64,000 bases of DNA from Echinarachnius parma. Taxonomy: Eukaryota; Echinodermata; Echinoidea; Clypeasteroida; Echinarachniidae. Shown in pieces: positions 23,460 through 33,895 of the stretch. The stretch covers positions 234,001 through 298,000 of the forward strand of contig JBAMJV010003019.1 in the NCBI GenBank assembly GCA_037951105.1, read 5' to 3'. A program made the position numbers and the translations under genes. The notes below the pieces were generated by a model, which saw only the letters and a program-made list of their open reading frames with translations, did no database searches and had not been told where the DNA came from. Each line of letters opens with the position of its first letter. Within the stretch, counting starts at the first letter, position 1.

Positions 23460-23637
23460 TATGGCATTCTCTACCAAAGTGTACCCACGATTTGTACACA
23501 TTCATTACCAAATGCTCAATACAAATTGAATAGAGCATCTGTCATTTAGTCAAGCATGCCATGTCTTGGACACGGTTTTGTAAAGAATGCAGACTAGTTA
23601 TTTGGGGGTCAGTATTTATCAACCTAGTTGACAACTA
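23460..23637 (+). repeat. Duplicated intron segment, copy 1
   Basis: The segment from TGGCATTCTCTACCAAAGTG to TTGACAACTAAAT is repeated at 26767-27166. Here it is uninterrupted; the second copy carries an insertion. Confidence 0.9.
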
Positions 23638-23844
23638 AATCTAAACTAAAGCCTAATCCCAAGCCATAATCCTTATCCCTCACTCTAATCTTTCCTTCTA
23701 AGCCTCATACATCTGATTTTCCTAGCCTGAATCCCATACTCTAATCCTAATCCTAACTTCCTAAGACTCTAAAAATCTGGATTTCCTAGTAGACAGGATG
23801 GGATATAGCTTATCAAGTGGGTGTAGGCAAAGTCACATGTTACC

Positions 23845-24175
23845 CAGGGCTCCACACTCAACTTTCTTCTCAGTGGCCTGATCGGGCCAGTAAAATAACT
23901 TATTCCCCTATTCTGGTGGCCTGAAAGAAAAATTACTGGCCCCAACAATGTTATTTAATGAGTAAACATTTTACTAATATTCAATATCACTCTTTCTTAT
24001 TCCCTTTGATTATAGATGAAGCACGACATAAAAGAAAACAAGATTTTTAAATTTGTTCAATGTCGGGTTGAAAATCTGCTTGCCCGATCGGGCCACTAAA
24101 ATATGACTTTTATACATTTCGCTGGCCCCAAGTGCAATTTCACTGGCCCCGGGCCAGTGCGAGTGTCGAAAGTCG
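23845..24175. mobile_element. GGGCAAGTA-family element
   Basis: Runs from AGGGCTCCACACTCAACTTT to GGGCCAGTGCGAGTGTCGA. It is closely similar to 9101-9400. Confidence 0.8.
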
Positions 24176-24189
24176 CATGTTACCATTAT

Positions 24190-24487
24190 TCAAGCCTCCC
24201 CACCAGCTTTTTTTTCTACTTGCCCATTCGGGCAAGTAAAATCATGAATTTATAAAGTTCACTTGTCCAAACAGAAAATTCAAGTGTGGAAATAAAGAAG
24301 AAAAATTAAATGTGCAATTGGTAGCTTCAAGATCTGCTTGACAAATTTTGCACTTGGTTCCAGTCTCTAGATGAGATTAATACATGTAAGAAATGGCATT
24401 TTCTCTCCTAGTTGAACAGAAATGTTAGTTGCCCAATCAAAAATTTCACTTGCCCGACATGATCAAGCACTAGAATCGAGCCCTGCA
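24190..24487. mobile_element. GGGCAAGTA-family element
   Basis: Runs from CAAGCCTCCCCACCAGCTTT to AGCACTAGAATCGAGCCCTG. It contains GCCCATTCGGGCAAGTAAAA and TAGTTGCCCAATC. Confidence 0.7.
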
Positions 24488-25371
24488 TTATTCACCAACC
24501 TACAAAGTCAGTGGCATATCAGCCTGGGTTAACTGAAAGGGGCACCTCTTCTTTAGGGGGGGGGGCACATTCTTACATTTATTTCTTCAAATGTTTTGTT
24601 TGCTGTTGTGTTGAAACCACGCCACTGGAAAAATATTGTTAACAATTTCAGAGGCTACTTTTAAAGGGGTCACTGGGCTAGCCAGCTTGAAAAGAGCACC
24701 CAATTTGTTTCATTATTGAACTCTTCGCAAATTTACAGTTGCTCTTTTGCATTTAGCCCTGGCTCTTTTAGGCATTTTGGGGACTAAATTCCTCTGAGAC
24801 CCTGTGGATTTGTACACTGCTATTGCTACACGACCATATCAAGTGAACAATATGCATCAGACCATAGACTTCTATGATCAGACTCAGAGAGAAAAGGGGG
24901 AAGTTAACAATATGGAGGAAATTAATATTACACTGGACCAAATGTGCGATGGAAAATATTTTAACATAAAAAGTTCCCAAAATAGAATCGATCTCTCAAT
25001 AGAACATCCTAGTTCATCATATCCTTGTTAGATATAAAGCAAAACTAGCAAATCAGACAATTTTTTTAATTACAAATTTTCTTAAGGTCGTAAAAATAAC
25101 AGGTTGTGAAACTAAACCAGGACTTTGTTATCAAGTGAAAGTCACTTTTATACTTGTAAGCAAAAGAAGAAACTTTATAATTTCTCATTATAAATTTGTT
25201 AGTACATGTACTGCGAGTAATGAGTATGACACACATAACACCTTTTTTAAATTATAAAAAGCTTGATGTATTAATTAGATTAAAAGTTGAGACTATATAA
25301 GGATATATCTAAATATTTGACTTCTTTCAGACACCAGACCTAAATTCTATGTTTCATTATCAGTAAATCTG

Positions 25372-25523
25372 AAACCCCTTCTTAATTGGAAAAAATAAAC
25401 CTCACCTCGATGTAGTGCTGTAACCGATCATCGGATCGGCATGCCGATCACGATCCGATCATACATGATCGGACCGTTTTTGCCGATTTCCGATCATGCA
25501 GAAAAAATCAGAAGATCGGATCG

Positions 25524-25566
<43 letters not shown>

Positions 25567-25961
25567 GTTTTTTTTTCTTTGGAAAATGATCCCCCAAAAC
25601 ATATTTTGGGAATATAAATGAATACCAAAGCAACATATATCCATATTAATAAGCCCAAGGTAATCTTGTATGGGTATGCTTTCATTTAAAACTGATTACC
25701 TCTCCTTTTACAAAATTATTCGCGCCGATTTTGAGCTTAGTCCCATGCGTTTCTGAAAGGTTACGCCAAATTAATCACATGGGACTAAGCTCAAAATCGG
25801 CGTGAGTAATTTTGTAAAAGAAGAGGTAATCAGTTTGAAATGAAAGCATACCCGTACAAGATTACCTTGGGCTTATTAATATGGATATATGTTGCTTTGG
25901 TATTCATTTATATTCCCAAATTGTGTTTTTTGGGGATCATTTTCCAAAGAAAAAAAAAAAC

Positions 25962-26037
<76 letters not shown>

Positions 26038-26570
26038 TTTTTTTTATAGCCGATCATCCGATCCCGATCATCGATCCGATTTCGAAGATCGATAAAATTT
26101 TGCCGATCCGATCAAACGATCCGATCATCAAGGTCAGTTACAGCACTACCTCGATGTTACCCGAGCGACTTGTGGATGAGAAACAGTAGGGGGTCAGGTC
26201 GTAAAACACGCGCCGAGCCTTCAGACCCATTCTTAATCTACCATCTGCAAGTTCCTCACTCGGGTAGGTTACCATAACAACCGCACCTCCCTCATCAAGC
26301 GAACAGCTGGGGCGACACGGAGTAGTATCAGCGCGCGCTGTGTTTTTTGTTCACAGCCATGACAAGGTTTATCAGGATGTCATCCGGATGTCGTCAGGAC
26401 GTTACCGCGCTATCACCCTGACCCGACTAGGGTGAATCTCACCCCGATGTCGTCCGGCTGTCGTCCTGATGTTATCCCGATTGGAGCTTCTTAATAGAAA
26501 CGGTGTAGGATCTCATCCGGACAACATCAGGACGTCACCGCGACTATTTTTTGTTATTAAGAAGGGGTTT
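25372..26570. mobile_element. AAACCCC-ended DNA transposon, copy 2
   Basis: The ends are AAACCCCTTCTTAATTGG and TTATTAAGAAGGGGTTT. It shares AACAGTAGGGGGTCAGGTCG, AACCGCACCTCCCTCATCAA and the GTCAGGACGTTACCGCG repeats with 2348-3822. It is interrupted by a hAT-like foldback at 25413-26148. No transposase ORF was seen. Confidence 0.85.
25413..26148. mobile_element. hAT-like foldback MITE with long arms and A/T runs
   Basis: It is flanked by the 8-bp duplication CCTCGATG (25405-25412, 26149-26156). The ends are TAGTGCTGTAAC and GTTACAGCACTA. Both 8-bp duplication and TAGTG-type ends are hAT hallmarks. The arms, about 345 bp each, are near-perfect inverted copies (AAGCCCAAGGTAATCTTGTA, GACTAAGCTCAAAATCGGCG) and contain GATCGGATCGG-rich ends. 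An A-run (25527-25561) faces a T-run of about 60 (25967-26030). Confidence 0.9.
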
Positions 26571-26766
26571 GAGTGGTCCTTTTGGTCTATGTGTCAGTCT
26601 ACATGTAGTACATGTTACAAGATGCCCCAAACTTCAATTTCCCAAACCCAAACTTGACCCCATAACCCTAAACCTGATCCTATCCTTAATCCTTAATCCC
26701 TAATCTCTTGATGACTGGGGTAGTACATAGCATGGCAAGCAGACCTGTATACATGTAGGCCCTTGT

Positions 26767-27166
26767 GATGGCATTCTCTACCAAAGTGGACCCACGATTT
26801 GTACACATTCATTACTAAATCAAGCCTCAGCACTAACTTTTTTCCTTACTGGCCCGTTCGGGCAAGTCAAATCATAACTTTTCCATTTTTATTTGCCCAA
26901 ACAGAAAGCTTACTTGCCCGCATACTTCTAGATGAGATTTAAACCTAAGGAATTGCATTATTCTCTCATATTTTACCAATAATTTAGTTGCCCGATCGGG
27001 CAACCAAACTAGTATTATGAACTTTTACTTACCCAACATCAATTTTTACTTGCCCTGAATAGAGCATCTGTCTTTTAGTCAAGCATGCCATGTCGTGGAC
27101 ACGGTTTTGTAGAGAATGCAGACTAGTTATTTAGGTCAGTATTTATCAACCTAGTTGACAACTAAA
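26767..27166 (+). repeat. Duplicated intron segment, copy 2, with an element inserted
   Basis: Matches 23460-23637 on both sides of an inserted GGGCAAGTA-family element at 26822-27058. The join (ATTACTAAAT / GAATAGAGCATCTG) can be read against the empty site in copy 1. Confidence 0.85.
26822..27058. mobile_element. GGGCAAGTA-family element inside a duplicated segment
   Basis: Runs from CAAGCCTCAGCACTAACTTT to TTTTACTTGCCCT. The empty copy of the target at 23520-23530 shows this is a true insertion, not part of a larger repeat. Confidence 0.8.
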
Positions 27167-27231
27167 TAGATAGATCTCTTGTTGGCATACTTCAGTCTTC
27201 ACCCTATTATCTAAAATAAATATTGCATAAT

Positions 27232-27460
27232 AATAATAATATATTACATTTATATAGCGCTTAATACAATGTTTCTAAGCGCATTATTATTACCCTAGGT
27301 CATCAGGCACAGGTCAAACCCGCACAATTATCTTGCGCACCGTCTCAACTCCCTGGGGAGCATACTAGCCCAGCTACCCAAAGGGCGCTGAGCCTGAAGG
27401 CTAATTAACACCCGACCAAGTACCCATGTATACTCGTGGGTAGAGAGCAGCAATGTCACT
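27232..27460 (-). mobile_element. SINE copy (CTCCCCAGGGAG-core family)
   Basis: On the minus strand it reads GGTACTTGGTCGGGTG, GGGCTAGTATGCTCCCCAGG, GCGCAAGATAATTGTGCGGG, AAGCGCTATATAAATGTAAT and an ATT-rich tail (27232-27243). It sits about 45 bp inside intron 2 of the SATB-like gene, in the sense orientation. It is the best full-length copy in the window. Confidence 0.75.
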
Positions 27461-27505
27461 TTAGGTAAAGTCTAAAGAAAGTGTAGATTTATGAATTCAG
27501 TTTAC

Positions 27506-27800
27506 CTTCAGGTTTGGCTTTCTTCATCAGGGGCGTGCTCCCCTTCAGAGCTGGGGAAGTTGCGGTTGCAGGGGAAGCAGCAGCTCTCTCCGACTCCAGC
27601 CCCTCTCTCCGTTGCTGGGGAGTCGACTGCTTGCGCTTCCTGCTGTGCGAGGGGCCAGAGCCATCTCCGCCCGTGATAACAGCGTGAGGGGGCGAGGACG
27701 GCGTAATCGTTGGATCGACGTCGATGTCCACATCGTCGGCGATCGACAGATCACCTCCCTCCTCATCTTCTTCCGGCGAACCACTCCCGTACACCTGGAG
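27506..27800 (-). CDS. SATB/Dve-like protein, coding exon 2
   Basis: Acceptor TTTCAG precedes base 27800 and donor GAAG/GTAAAC follows base 27506. It encodes about 98 residues: an acidic opening (GSGSPEEDEEGGDLSIADDV), a Pro/Ser/Thr-rich linker, a basic SRKRKQ cluster near residue 80 that may be a nuclear localisation signal, an Ala/Ser/Thr-rich stretch, and MKKAKPE just before the ubiquitin-like domain. Vertebrate SATB1 likewise has a poorly conserved leader with a short basic motif before LPVFCVVE. The leader itself would not identify the gene; its in-phase splice to exon 3 does. Confidence 0.7.
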
Positions 27801-28038
27801 CTGAAATTGGGACCAAAAATATGATGGATTTTTTTTTTGCAGGGGTACTGAACTAATTTTTGTTTTTTAGGCGACCAAAATTGGAGAGTACATTGTTTTA
27901 GTTTACGGATCCAACTGGGCAATTAGCAGAAATTGTTAGCCCTGACTTTTCAAATATAAATTAAATATTTAATACTATGTGCACTGATGGACTAAACTGC
28001 ATCGTTGTTGCACTTAAACTAAGTAAGGCCATGAAAAA

Positions 28039-28272
28039 TGAATTGTTGGATTGGCGTAACCCGCCCGACCCTAAAAATACCGCCGACCCTAAAGGTTTTT
28101 TCTGATTTGTTTCTTCTTTTTTTTCCAATTGCGATATGTGTTATGACTTATGTGTGTTACTTACATGTGTGTTTTTGTGTATTTGTGCGAATCCTGCAAA
28201 AAAAAAAAAAAACCTACCTACCTACCTACCCACCCTAATTTTTGGTTGCCCGTTACTCCAATCCAACAATTT
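28039..28272. mobile_element. MITE with AATTGTTGGATTGG ends, in SATB-like intron 1
   Basis: The left end is AATTGTTGGATTGGCGTAAC and the right end GTTACTCCAATCCAACAATT. The inside has CCGACCCTAAA words and an A-run followed by CCTA repeats. The rest of intron 1 (27801-29011) is AT-rich with a small AAT/GAT microsatellite at 28385-28420, and I see nothing else there. Confidence 0.8.
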
Positions 28273-29011
28273 TTTTTGTTTTGCCTAAGCTATAATATAG
28301 TATAAGCGGGTTGTGTTTCATCCGATTTCATATATTTTAGAAATCGTTCAGTAAAAATAATTGATAAAGTACAACAAAAACAAAATAATAATAATAATAA
28401 TTATAATGATGATAATAATTTCACTGAAAACAAATATTTATCATGCATGACAAAAATCATAAAAAATACAATTTGACAAAATAGTGTCATTATAGTATAC
28501 TGTCAATGTCATACTCATCATACTTCATCATAGTCATACTAAAAAAAAGGTCAATATTTATCATTTATTATCATACAATCATGGAGTACAAATCCTACAG
28601 TATTAGCATAACTCATATTTAATCAGTTTATTTATTCTACATAAAATAATACTATCAATTTGCAATACATTTACTTTTAAATGCATTTTGCTGGTGAGCT
28701 AAATTATGCTGCACTTGACCTGTGATATACAGGTGCATTATCATGTACGGTTCGTGTACGTATTACCAGTATAGCAATACTGTGTACACTGCATGCATTG
28801 TAGGTGGTAATGTGAACACACAAGTAAACAATCAAACTTCGATACAACTATTGAAACCAATCATCTAAAACAATCAATTAAAAAGCTGAAAAAACAATTA
28901 ACATTGAATAATTCCGTAGATATATGTGCATACTCTCGAATACAAATGATATATTGAGCAATCACACCAGTGAAACATATATATGGTTGGATTTGTATGC
29001 GTTATTTATAC

Positions 29012-29092
29012 CTGGGTTCGCCTGAAACTCGTATCGGTACTCGCAGCTACCCAAGCCTCCGCGAGATCCTGCACGGTTTGCTGAAGATCCAT
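29012..29092 (-). CDS. SATB/Dve-like protein, coding exon 1 (start codon)
   Basis: The ATG at 29092 opens MDLQQTVQDLAEAWVAASTD, ending ..FRRTQ at the donor CCCAG/GTATAA. An in-frame TAA lies ten codons upstream with no Met between, which supports this start. It is exactly 27 codons and splices in phase 0 to exon 2. The sequence is helical-looking, and I do not recognise it on its own. It could also be one of several alternative first exons. Confidence 0.55.
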
Positions 29093-29420
29093 TGCATTAG
29101 GCTTAGCAGCCTGGCAAGATTAGCGGGAACGTATGAAAATAAATCACTCGATTTACACGAGAAAACTCAAAAGGAGCCTCTTCCAGACTAAAACATTCCA
29201 ATCAGAAGAACATCAGCTACCGACTGTATTGCAGCAATTCCTGGCAAACTGAACCAAAGCGCCACCTCGCCGCTCGAAATCGTGTGTCTTGCCGAGTAAA
29301 TCTGCGGCTTTGTTCGGCGATCAGCTAAGCTAAAGGTCGTGGGGATTACGGATTAGCGAATCGTGCCGCCGATGTAAATGCGCTCGCGAACATAGTTCTC
29401 TAAAAATACACCTTTTCTGA
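29093..29420 (-). promoter_or_regulatory. Possible 5' UTR/promoter of the SATB-like gene
   Basis: Upstream of the start codon the DNA becomes GC- and CpG-richer than its surroundings (CACCTCGCCGCTCG, GTGCCGCCGATG, GCGCTCGCGAAC) and is free of recognisable repeats for about 300 bp. This is weak evidence for a promoter. No TATA box is obvious. Confidence 0.3.
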
Positions 29421-29944
29421 CTAGACAATAACGTTTCTTCCGAAATACTTCACATATTCACACTGTATTTGTTAATATTCACACAATTTCTCATTAATAA
29501 CTTTTGAAAGGAGGATTATAATATTGTTTTCGGTAAGAATGTTTTCACCGTATAGTATCGGATTATAACGGTACACGGGTGATGCGCCTCCTTTTAGCTT
29601 TATCTCCGCGGCTTTACTGCGTGCGTACATGGTGTATGCATTATGGCTTCGTATCGGTGTATTGCTTGAATACTTTATATGGTTTCGGCTCAGGCCAAGG
29701 TCTCGATCGCGCCAAGTGTACGTGTGACCGCGTGTGACGTGCAAGATGATAGTATTTTATTTTATTTCGGAGGCAAGAAGCGTGAACTTCTGCTCTGTGT
29801 AAAATGCGGTTCTAAATGATAAGTGGCAAGAAAAGGCCAAGTCCCCAATTCAAAACTCAGAAGTAAAGTCTGCAGAACTTGGAGACCTGCATGGATAGGC
29901 CTGTAGTATTATTTTGTAAGTGGTGATGAACTGGTGATGTTGGT

Positions 29945-30080
29945 CGAATTGATGAATGATGATCATGATGCTGATGCTGCTGCTGCTGATATTGATGATC
30001 ACGACGACGATGGCTACGATGATGATGATGGTGTCGACGACGATAACGATGATGATGATGACAACGACGACCCAAAAAAA
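29945..30080. repeat. GAT/GAC microsatellite
   Basis: Impure GAT, GAC and GCT triplets. The Asp- or His-rich ORFs read across it are products of the repeat, not genes. Confidence 0.9.
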
Positions 30081-30615
30081 GGAGACAATGACAGTAATGG
30101 ATCAGGGCGTACGTGGTCGATATGGTGGTGGTCATTGGCGATAATGATGAAGATCATACCCATCTCGATTGACATTACTTAAGTTACTGCGCCACTGAAA
30201 TCCTTCTAGTCGAAAATGGGCCAGTGATATTCAGCTGAGGGGGAGGGGGGGGGGGGGGGGGGGGATGTCAATTATCCATTCCCCAAATATTGTTACAAAA
30301 TCAATAAAAACATATCAAGGTAACTTCGTTGAAAAAATAAATACATAAGTGCCCATCGACAGTAATTCCTCGTGCCCCCCACCCCCCCCCCCCCCCCCCC
30401 CCACCCCCCATCTATACCAGTCTGACGTATTGTATACACTACACCACTGGCCAAAGGTATGGCATTATAAAGTTGCATTTTAATTTGTCCGATAATGTTA
30501 TGGTGGAGAGAAGTCGTACGACTTGTACGATATATTTATCATTCAAAAATATTAAATTCAAACCGTAAAGGAAATTGACCAGAAATAGTTTTAATAAATT
30601 AAAATAAGCAAAGAA

Positions 30616-30764
30616 AAACAGGCTTCGCCGGGAATCGAAACCGAGACCTATACGGATTGCTAGACCGGTGCTCAACCATGGAGCCACAAAGATCGTTGAA
30701 TGGGGGACAGTCCGGTCTAGCAATCCGGATGTCTCGATTTCGATTCCCGGCAAAGCCTATTTTC
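30616..30764. repeat. Inverted pair of tRNA-like sequences
   Basis: Two arms of about 53 bp face each other around a spacer of about 43 bp. Each arm carries GGTCTAGCAATCCGTATAGG-like and GGTTTCGATTCCCGGC sequence, the second matching a tRNA B box (GGTTCGANTCC). On the minus strand GGCTCCATGGTTGAGCACC resembles an A box (TRGCNNAGYNGG) only loosely. A related single arm lies at 55395-55470 with the same flanking AACTGACCAGAAATA. It is too degenerate to be a functional tRNA gene. Confidence 0.7.
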
Positions 30765-30911
30765 TTTGATTATTTTCTATTATTAAAAATTATTCTTAAA
30801 GTTATCATCATACTATTAATTTTGTTTAATTAAAGAAAATAATATTAATGTTCATTTAGGGTGCTATTTACATCCAAATAGCGGCCGTGTACACAAGAGG
30901 TCGCTATTCAG

Positions 30912-32009
30912 CAGGGGCGTCGATCCTGGGGGGGCAGGGGGGGCGGTCGCCCCCCCAATGAAAATATTGGGGGGGCGAACATATCATTTCGCCCCCCCAA
31001 TAATTCCGAAAATGAGGAAGAAAAAATCAAGTGATATAATGCCAAAGAGGGGAAAGACACATCAATAATTAATCTTCAAAGTAGCCGTTTTCTAGTTTGA
31101 AAAGGAAGTGTAAATCTCCTTTTTGCCGCGCGCTTCGCGCGCATACAGTTTCTCATGTTGCAAGTTTCTCAGTTTCATTTTGGTTGCGGGAACTCATATG
31201 TGTTGGGCAGTGTAATTTCTCATACGCACACCTCAAACGAAGTTAATTAAACCCTCATCTATAGATAGCCCACAGTCACAGAAAATAAAATAATCTGAAA
31301 TATATCTTTCAGTCAATTCGGTCCATATGCGCTGAACGCAAATCATATTGAAATATTTTCATGTCCCCCCCCACATTTGAAAGTGGAGGAGATTGTCCCC
31401 CTCCCTGTGTCATTATGTATGTTTGGTTCCATACTTATATATTTCATATTACGTAAAATTTCTGTCTCAGGTGTGCACCAAATCGCACAATTTCACGCCC
31501 AAAAATACAAAAGCTCCCTACTGTGGGAGGGGGACACCCCCTCCCACACCCTCCCCCGCTCGGTCGCTTCGCTTCCTCGCAATGTCTCCCCTCCAGTTTT
31601 GAGAAGTTGTTGACGCCCTTGCTTAGTTTCATGGGAGCCCAATGCCCCTAGACTATTTCGATGGCTCTATAGTATACAGGATCACGTGGATCCATCTCAT
31701 GCAAGGCTCAATCTTTTCCTCGCTATGCCCTATAAGTTCACTATTTTATACAATTTTTACACCCATGATAGGAGTTGCAAATGTCTGAAATCTAAAAGCT
31801 TCCGGGGGCTCCGCCCCCTGGACCCCCATTATTGCCCCCAAATGCGGGTGCCCCCCAAAATCAGGTCTTCGAGCCATCAAGACACTTTCAATAAGCGCAT
31901 AATAAAACTTCCGGGCATGCCAATGTGGGGCTTTTAGCTCACTCAGTGGTCACTCTGGAAATTTTTCAAATTTCGCCCCCCCAATATCAAAAACGGATCG
32001 ACGCCCCTG
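30912..32009. mobile_element. hAT-like non-autonomous transposon, 1.1 kb
   Basis: It is flanked by the 8-bp duplication CTATTCAG (30904-30911, 32010-32017). The ends are CAGGGGCGTCGATC and GATCGACGCCCCTG. CGCCCCCCCAAT occurs inverted near both ends. No ORF has transposase features. Eight-base duplications and CAGGGGCG-type ends fit the hAT superfamily. Confidence 0.9.
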
Positions 32010-32519
32010 CTATTCAGAAACAACTCATGAATCAGGTGCTATAGCCGTATCTGACATTTTATTTCTAGAGACATTTTGGAATCACTTTAAAAGCCACGTT
32101 CAACTTGATGTATTTTCTCAAAAGTGTAAAATAATCGCGAATAAAAGTCAACGGCCGTGACATCTTTATTCGAATGACTTTTACGGATGTTGCTTTACGC
32201 CAAACATGCCAAACGTCGTGCTGTTTAAATTCCAGTAATGTTAGTATACCTCCACCCGCTGGCGTACCCATGATTTTTACACGGGTTGTGGGGAGGGGGG
32301 GGGGGGGGGGGAGGGGGAGGGGTTTATTTTGTCGCCCAACATTTTCGAGGGGGGTGTCGGTCAAGTATTTTCAAGGGGGGGGGGGGGGGTGTCGGTGAAG
32401 ATTTTTCGAGGGGGGGGGTGCAGCTGCGGGTGACCACTTGGTTTTCGGGGGCCCGATACCATTGGTTATGATGGTCGAGACCACTTAAATTTGGTAATAG
32501 GGGAGAGCAATGCCCCATA

Positions 32520-32640
32520 ATTATCATCATAACATCGTTGTCGTCATCATCATCATTAATATCACCATCATCATCGTCATCATCGCCATCCTTGTCACAA
32601 TCGTCATCATCCTCATCATCATCAGACGCTCGCCATGTTT
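32520..32640. repeat. CAT/CGT microsatellite
   Basis: Impure ATC triplets. The G-rich sequence just left (32288-32415) has three poly-G runs separated by TTTTCGAGGGG-type words, with GGTGTCGGT repeated twice. Confidence 0.85.
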
Positions 32641-33159
32641 GCTAATCTTCCGAATTGCTTAATAATATTATGTCGAAGGTTTATGGGACCCCCCCCCCCC
32701 CCCAGACAATCTACAGGGGCTGTATAATTATTAGGCGCCCCTATCGATATAGAACCCAACCCCTAAGGTTTACTAATGAGGCATCGCCAAGTGTGCGAAA
32801 ATGAAGACCGTATGTTTAGTACTAAATTACGTTCTTTGGCTCTTTGGCAGATATTCTTACTAATTCAGGACTTCTCACCATAATATGAAATATGAAATAT
32901 AAATAGAGTTCTAATTATGCCAACATGTAAACACACGTCTTTAGTTCTAAATGTTCATAATAATCAAGTTTCCGGTGACTCCGCCCCCTTGACCAAATTG
33001 TATCGCCAAGATGGTTGCCCCTTTACCCTACCAATTCAAGGCTTTGCGCCGTTAAAGTCAAGGCGTTTTTAATATGTACATGTACTTAATTAAGTATGGT
33101 GTTTCTAATTTAGCCCTAAACTGTGAACATCATAATTATTATACTTAAATCCGACAGCT

Positions 33160-33560
33160 TCAAGGAGAGGCCCCAGAGATGGACGGAGCCCCCAGGGCTA
33201 CGTGGATGCTCCCCGAGACGGCTGGACGGAGCCCCCATGCAGGGTTTCGTGGATGTTCATAGGGGGATCCTGAGAGATGGACAAAGCCCCTATAGGGCTT
33301 CGTGGATGCTCATATGGGCCGGTGGGGGGGGGGGGGGGGGGGATCCCGTCACTCCCGAGAGATGGACAGAGCCCCCCAGGGCTTCGTGGATGCTCATAGG
33401 GGACGGGGGGGGGGGGGGGGGGGGGGGGTCCCGAGAGAGTGACAGAGGTGCAGGGCTTCGGGGATGCTCATAGGGGGATCCCCAAGAGATGGACAGAGCC
33501 CCTAGGGCTTCGTGGATGCTCATAAGGGCATCCCCGAGAGATTGGACGGAGCCACCCGGG
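33160..33560. repeat. GC-rich minisatellite, six or seven units of 50-80 bp
   Basis: Each unit carries GAGAGATGGACAGAGCCCC, AGGGCTTCGTGGATGCTCAT and AGGGGGATCCC. Unit length varies because two units hold poly-G runs of about 20-25. The ORFs on both strands here are repeat translations. Confidence 0.9.
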
Positions 33561-33589
33561 CTGTAGTGGCCCAACATTTATTCCAATCG

Positions 33590-33720
33590 AATATTTTGTA
33601 TCTGTTTCTGAGCCGATTTTGATCAAAGTTTATTCTGTCTCTCAAATGGTGTGCCTTTTCAAATATTACATTTATTTTTGTAAAAATAAATTATTTCTTG
33701 AAGCGCCCTCTTATCCATAA
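33590..33720 (-). mobile_element. TTAA MITE family 1, remote fragment
   Basis: On the minus strand it reads AGAGGGCGCTTCAAGAAATA and then TTTGATCAAAATCGGCTCAG, AAACAGATACAAAATA, matching the left half of the family, more like the subtype at 60110-60310. Confidence 0.55.
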
Positions 33721-33895
33721 CTGTGTAAGTCTATTGAATGAACTGATCTATGTCATCGATATAAAAAATACCGATGATCTATGTACAGCTTGGCCTATCT
33801 AAACATGACTTGTAAAAACAAATAAAGTTTACTTAATTAAGTAATTATATTATTTTAATTATCATATTACTTTGAATATACATAGTTAGATTAGT

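Larger units (their letters stand above)
4401..27505 (-). other. Intron 2 of the SATB-like gene, 23 kb
   Basis: The length follows from the phase-matched donor at 27505/27504 and acceptor at 4401. No exon-like ORF with splice sites and recognisable protein was found inside. It is filled with MITEs, minisatellites and CT-rich tandem sequence, listed separately. Stretches such as 7600-8716, 18186-19344, 21600-22250 and 24500-25370 are plain AT-rich intron in which I see nothing. Confidence 0.7.

Noticed and set aside
25459-26095. Phe-rich membrane-like ORFs
   Set aside because: They come from A/T runs in the arms of the hAT-like foldback.
30616-30764. Functional tRNA gene
   Set aside because: Only the T-arm-like part is recognisable, no acceptor stem pairs, and the sequence is an inverted pair.
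33290-33577. Pro-rich protein on the minus strand
   Set aside because: The frame is the complement of a minisatellite with poly-G runs.
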